Assembly: GCA_964603785.1 (NCBI GenBank)
Contig: CAZRWD010000003.1
Location: 143,473-207,472, forward strand
Source of the DNA: CAZRWD01 sp964603785
GTDB lineage: Bacteria; Fermentibacterota; Fermentibacteria; Fermentibacterales; Fermentibacteraceae
Length of the DNA stretch: 64,000 nucleotides
Direction: 5' to 3'
The translations under genes and the position numbers were made by a program. This document shows, in pieces, positions 63,496 through 64,000 of this stretch (its first letter is position 1; every line of letters begins with the position of its first letter). The notes under the pieces were generated by a model. It was not told where the DNA came from. It ran no database searches and was given only the letters and a program-made list of their open reading frames with translations.

Positions 63496-64000
63496 TCACT
63501 GCTGACCTGACGGTCCGAGGAACTCGATCCTCAGCACGGCCGGTGATGTCCTGCCCGCCGGGAAGGGCGGTATCTGCGCGACGGTGAGCGCATGGTCCAC
63601 GGCCCTGTCGAAGACCGCGTCGCCGCTGTCGCGAATTATCTCGACCGAGAACGTGCCGTCGGAGGCGACCGTGAACTCTATGCGGTAGCTCCTGGGGGGT
63701 TCCACGGAGGTGCGGAAGTTCCTCCTGATGGCGGCGAACACCCTGCCCTCGTAGGTCGCGGGGCCGGGAGAGCCTGCGCCCGGCTCGCCGGCCGCGTCGA
63801 CCGTGACCCAGCCCGCTGCGGGAGGGTCGTCCGCGACGGTCTCGACCTCGACCGGATCGATCTGGTCCGCCGGATTGTCGGGCGTCTCGACTGGATTCTC
63901 CTGCACGTCCTCCACCGGGACCTCCTGGACATCCTCCACCGGGTTCTCCTGGACGTCCTCCACCGGGTTCTCCTGGACGTCCTCCACCGGGTTCTCCTGG
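63496..64000 (-). CDS. TonB/TolA-like protein, 5' end outside window
   Basis: 168 residues visible of an incomplete protein. The visible N-terminal part is acidic repeats of ENPVEDVQ, followed by PDNPADQIDPVEVETVADDPP. The C-terminal about 90 residues form a TonB-like domain (TYEGRVFAAIRRNFRTSVEPPRSYRIEFTVASDGTFSVEIIRDSGDAVFDRAVDHALTVAQIPPFP). Its place right before tolB, pal and cpoB suggests the TolA role, linking TolQR to Pal. Upstream tolQR are expected beyond the window. Confidence 0.8.
   Translation of the reverse strand, partial: QENPVEDVQENPVEDVQENPVEDVQEVPVEDVQENPVETPDNPADQIDPVEVETVADDPPAAGWVTVDAAGEPGAGSPGPATYEGRVFAAIRRNFRTSVEPPRSYRIEFTVASDGTFSVEIIRDSGDAVFDRAVDHALTVAQIPPFPAGRTSPAVLRIEFLGPSGQQ
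63891..64000. repeat. 24-base coding tandem repeat
   Basis: About four and a half units of 24 bases with few changes (unit on the plus strand: caccgggttctcctggacgt plus four more bases), encoding ENPVEDVQ. The array continues past the window edge. It makes up the periplasm-spanning linker of the TolA-like protein and could change length by slippage. Confidence 0.8.

Noticed and set aside
63891..64000. Non-coding satellite or CRISPR
   Set aside because: The 24-base units keep one reading frame and encode a linker in a TonB/TolA-like protein.

Overview
The window is one continuous, gene-dense piece of a high-GC bacterial chromosome. Gaps between genes are short (none exceeds about 260 bases) and most genes in a row touch or overlap by 1-4 bases. 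The cell envelope is clearly Gram-negative: Tol-Pal parts, a TonB/ExbB/ExbD set with a TonB-dependent receptor, several outer-membrane beta-barrels, and PorV-like and FlgD/T9SS-type surface proteins with a C-terminal 'GLYIYRVET...GKFAIIK' strand. Together with a ferredoxin-linked 2-oxoacid oxidoreductase and FeoB, this suggests an anaerobe of the Fibrobacteres-Chlorobi-Bacteroidetes (FCB) side of the tree, perhaps an uncultured phylum of the Fermentibacteria/Eisenbacteria kind. The phylum is inference; the envelope type and the metabolism are read from the genes.

Layout. 1-9470 (minus strand): a TonB-dependent receptor behind a good sigma70-type promoter, then exbB, two exbD genes, tonB, a large secreted protein, a PorV-like protein and the start of a further secreted protein cut by the window edge. 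9491-21071 (minus): one apparent operon, gcvT-gcvH-gcvPA-gcvPB (glycine cleavage), a PH-like membrane protein, a small protein, a MutL/GlmL-type ATPase, a lipoyl/KOW-like protein, a DUF6754-type membrane protein and three small membrane proteins. The second half of this operon is an uncharacterised membrane system and is the best candidate for something new. 21139-24182: an unknown gene, ATP-dependent PEP carboxykinase and a HAD phosphatase. 24170-28081 (plus): UMF1-type transporter, membrane protein, B12-binding-type radical SAM protein.

28084-28268 is a nested inverted-repeat element, AT-richer than its surroundings and resembling a REP/BIME unit. It is followed by an iron island on the plus strand: a DtxR-family operator lying inside a promoter, a DtxR-FeoA repressor that may be translated from a leaderless message, feoB and a FeoB-associated Cys-rich peptide. 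31170-35424 (minus): 2-oxoacid:ferredoxin oxidoreductase (korDABC) led by a COG2403-type GTPase. 35681-37270 (plus): two secreted proteins, one of them a beta-lactamase-fold protein that has lost its catalytic lysine.

37284-47919 (minus): DUF2085 protein, FAD oxidoreductase, 5'-nucleotidase, a block of outer-membrane/surface proteins, an orphan substrate-binding lipoprotein and an FmdB zinc ribbon. 48108-56474 (minus): UPF0104 flippase-like protein, GmhA-like isomerase, RmlD, CpsB-like PHP phosphatase, a methyltransferase, lipoprotein, outer-membrane barrel, KsgA and a TatD-radical SAM fusion. 56495-60995 (minus): purA, clpX, clpP, tig and tRNA-Leu(UAG). 61057-64000 (minus): cpoB-like, pal, tolB and a partial TonB/TolA-like gene with coding repeats. 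I saw no rRNA, no CRISPR array, no transposase and no prophage.
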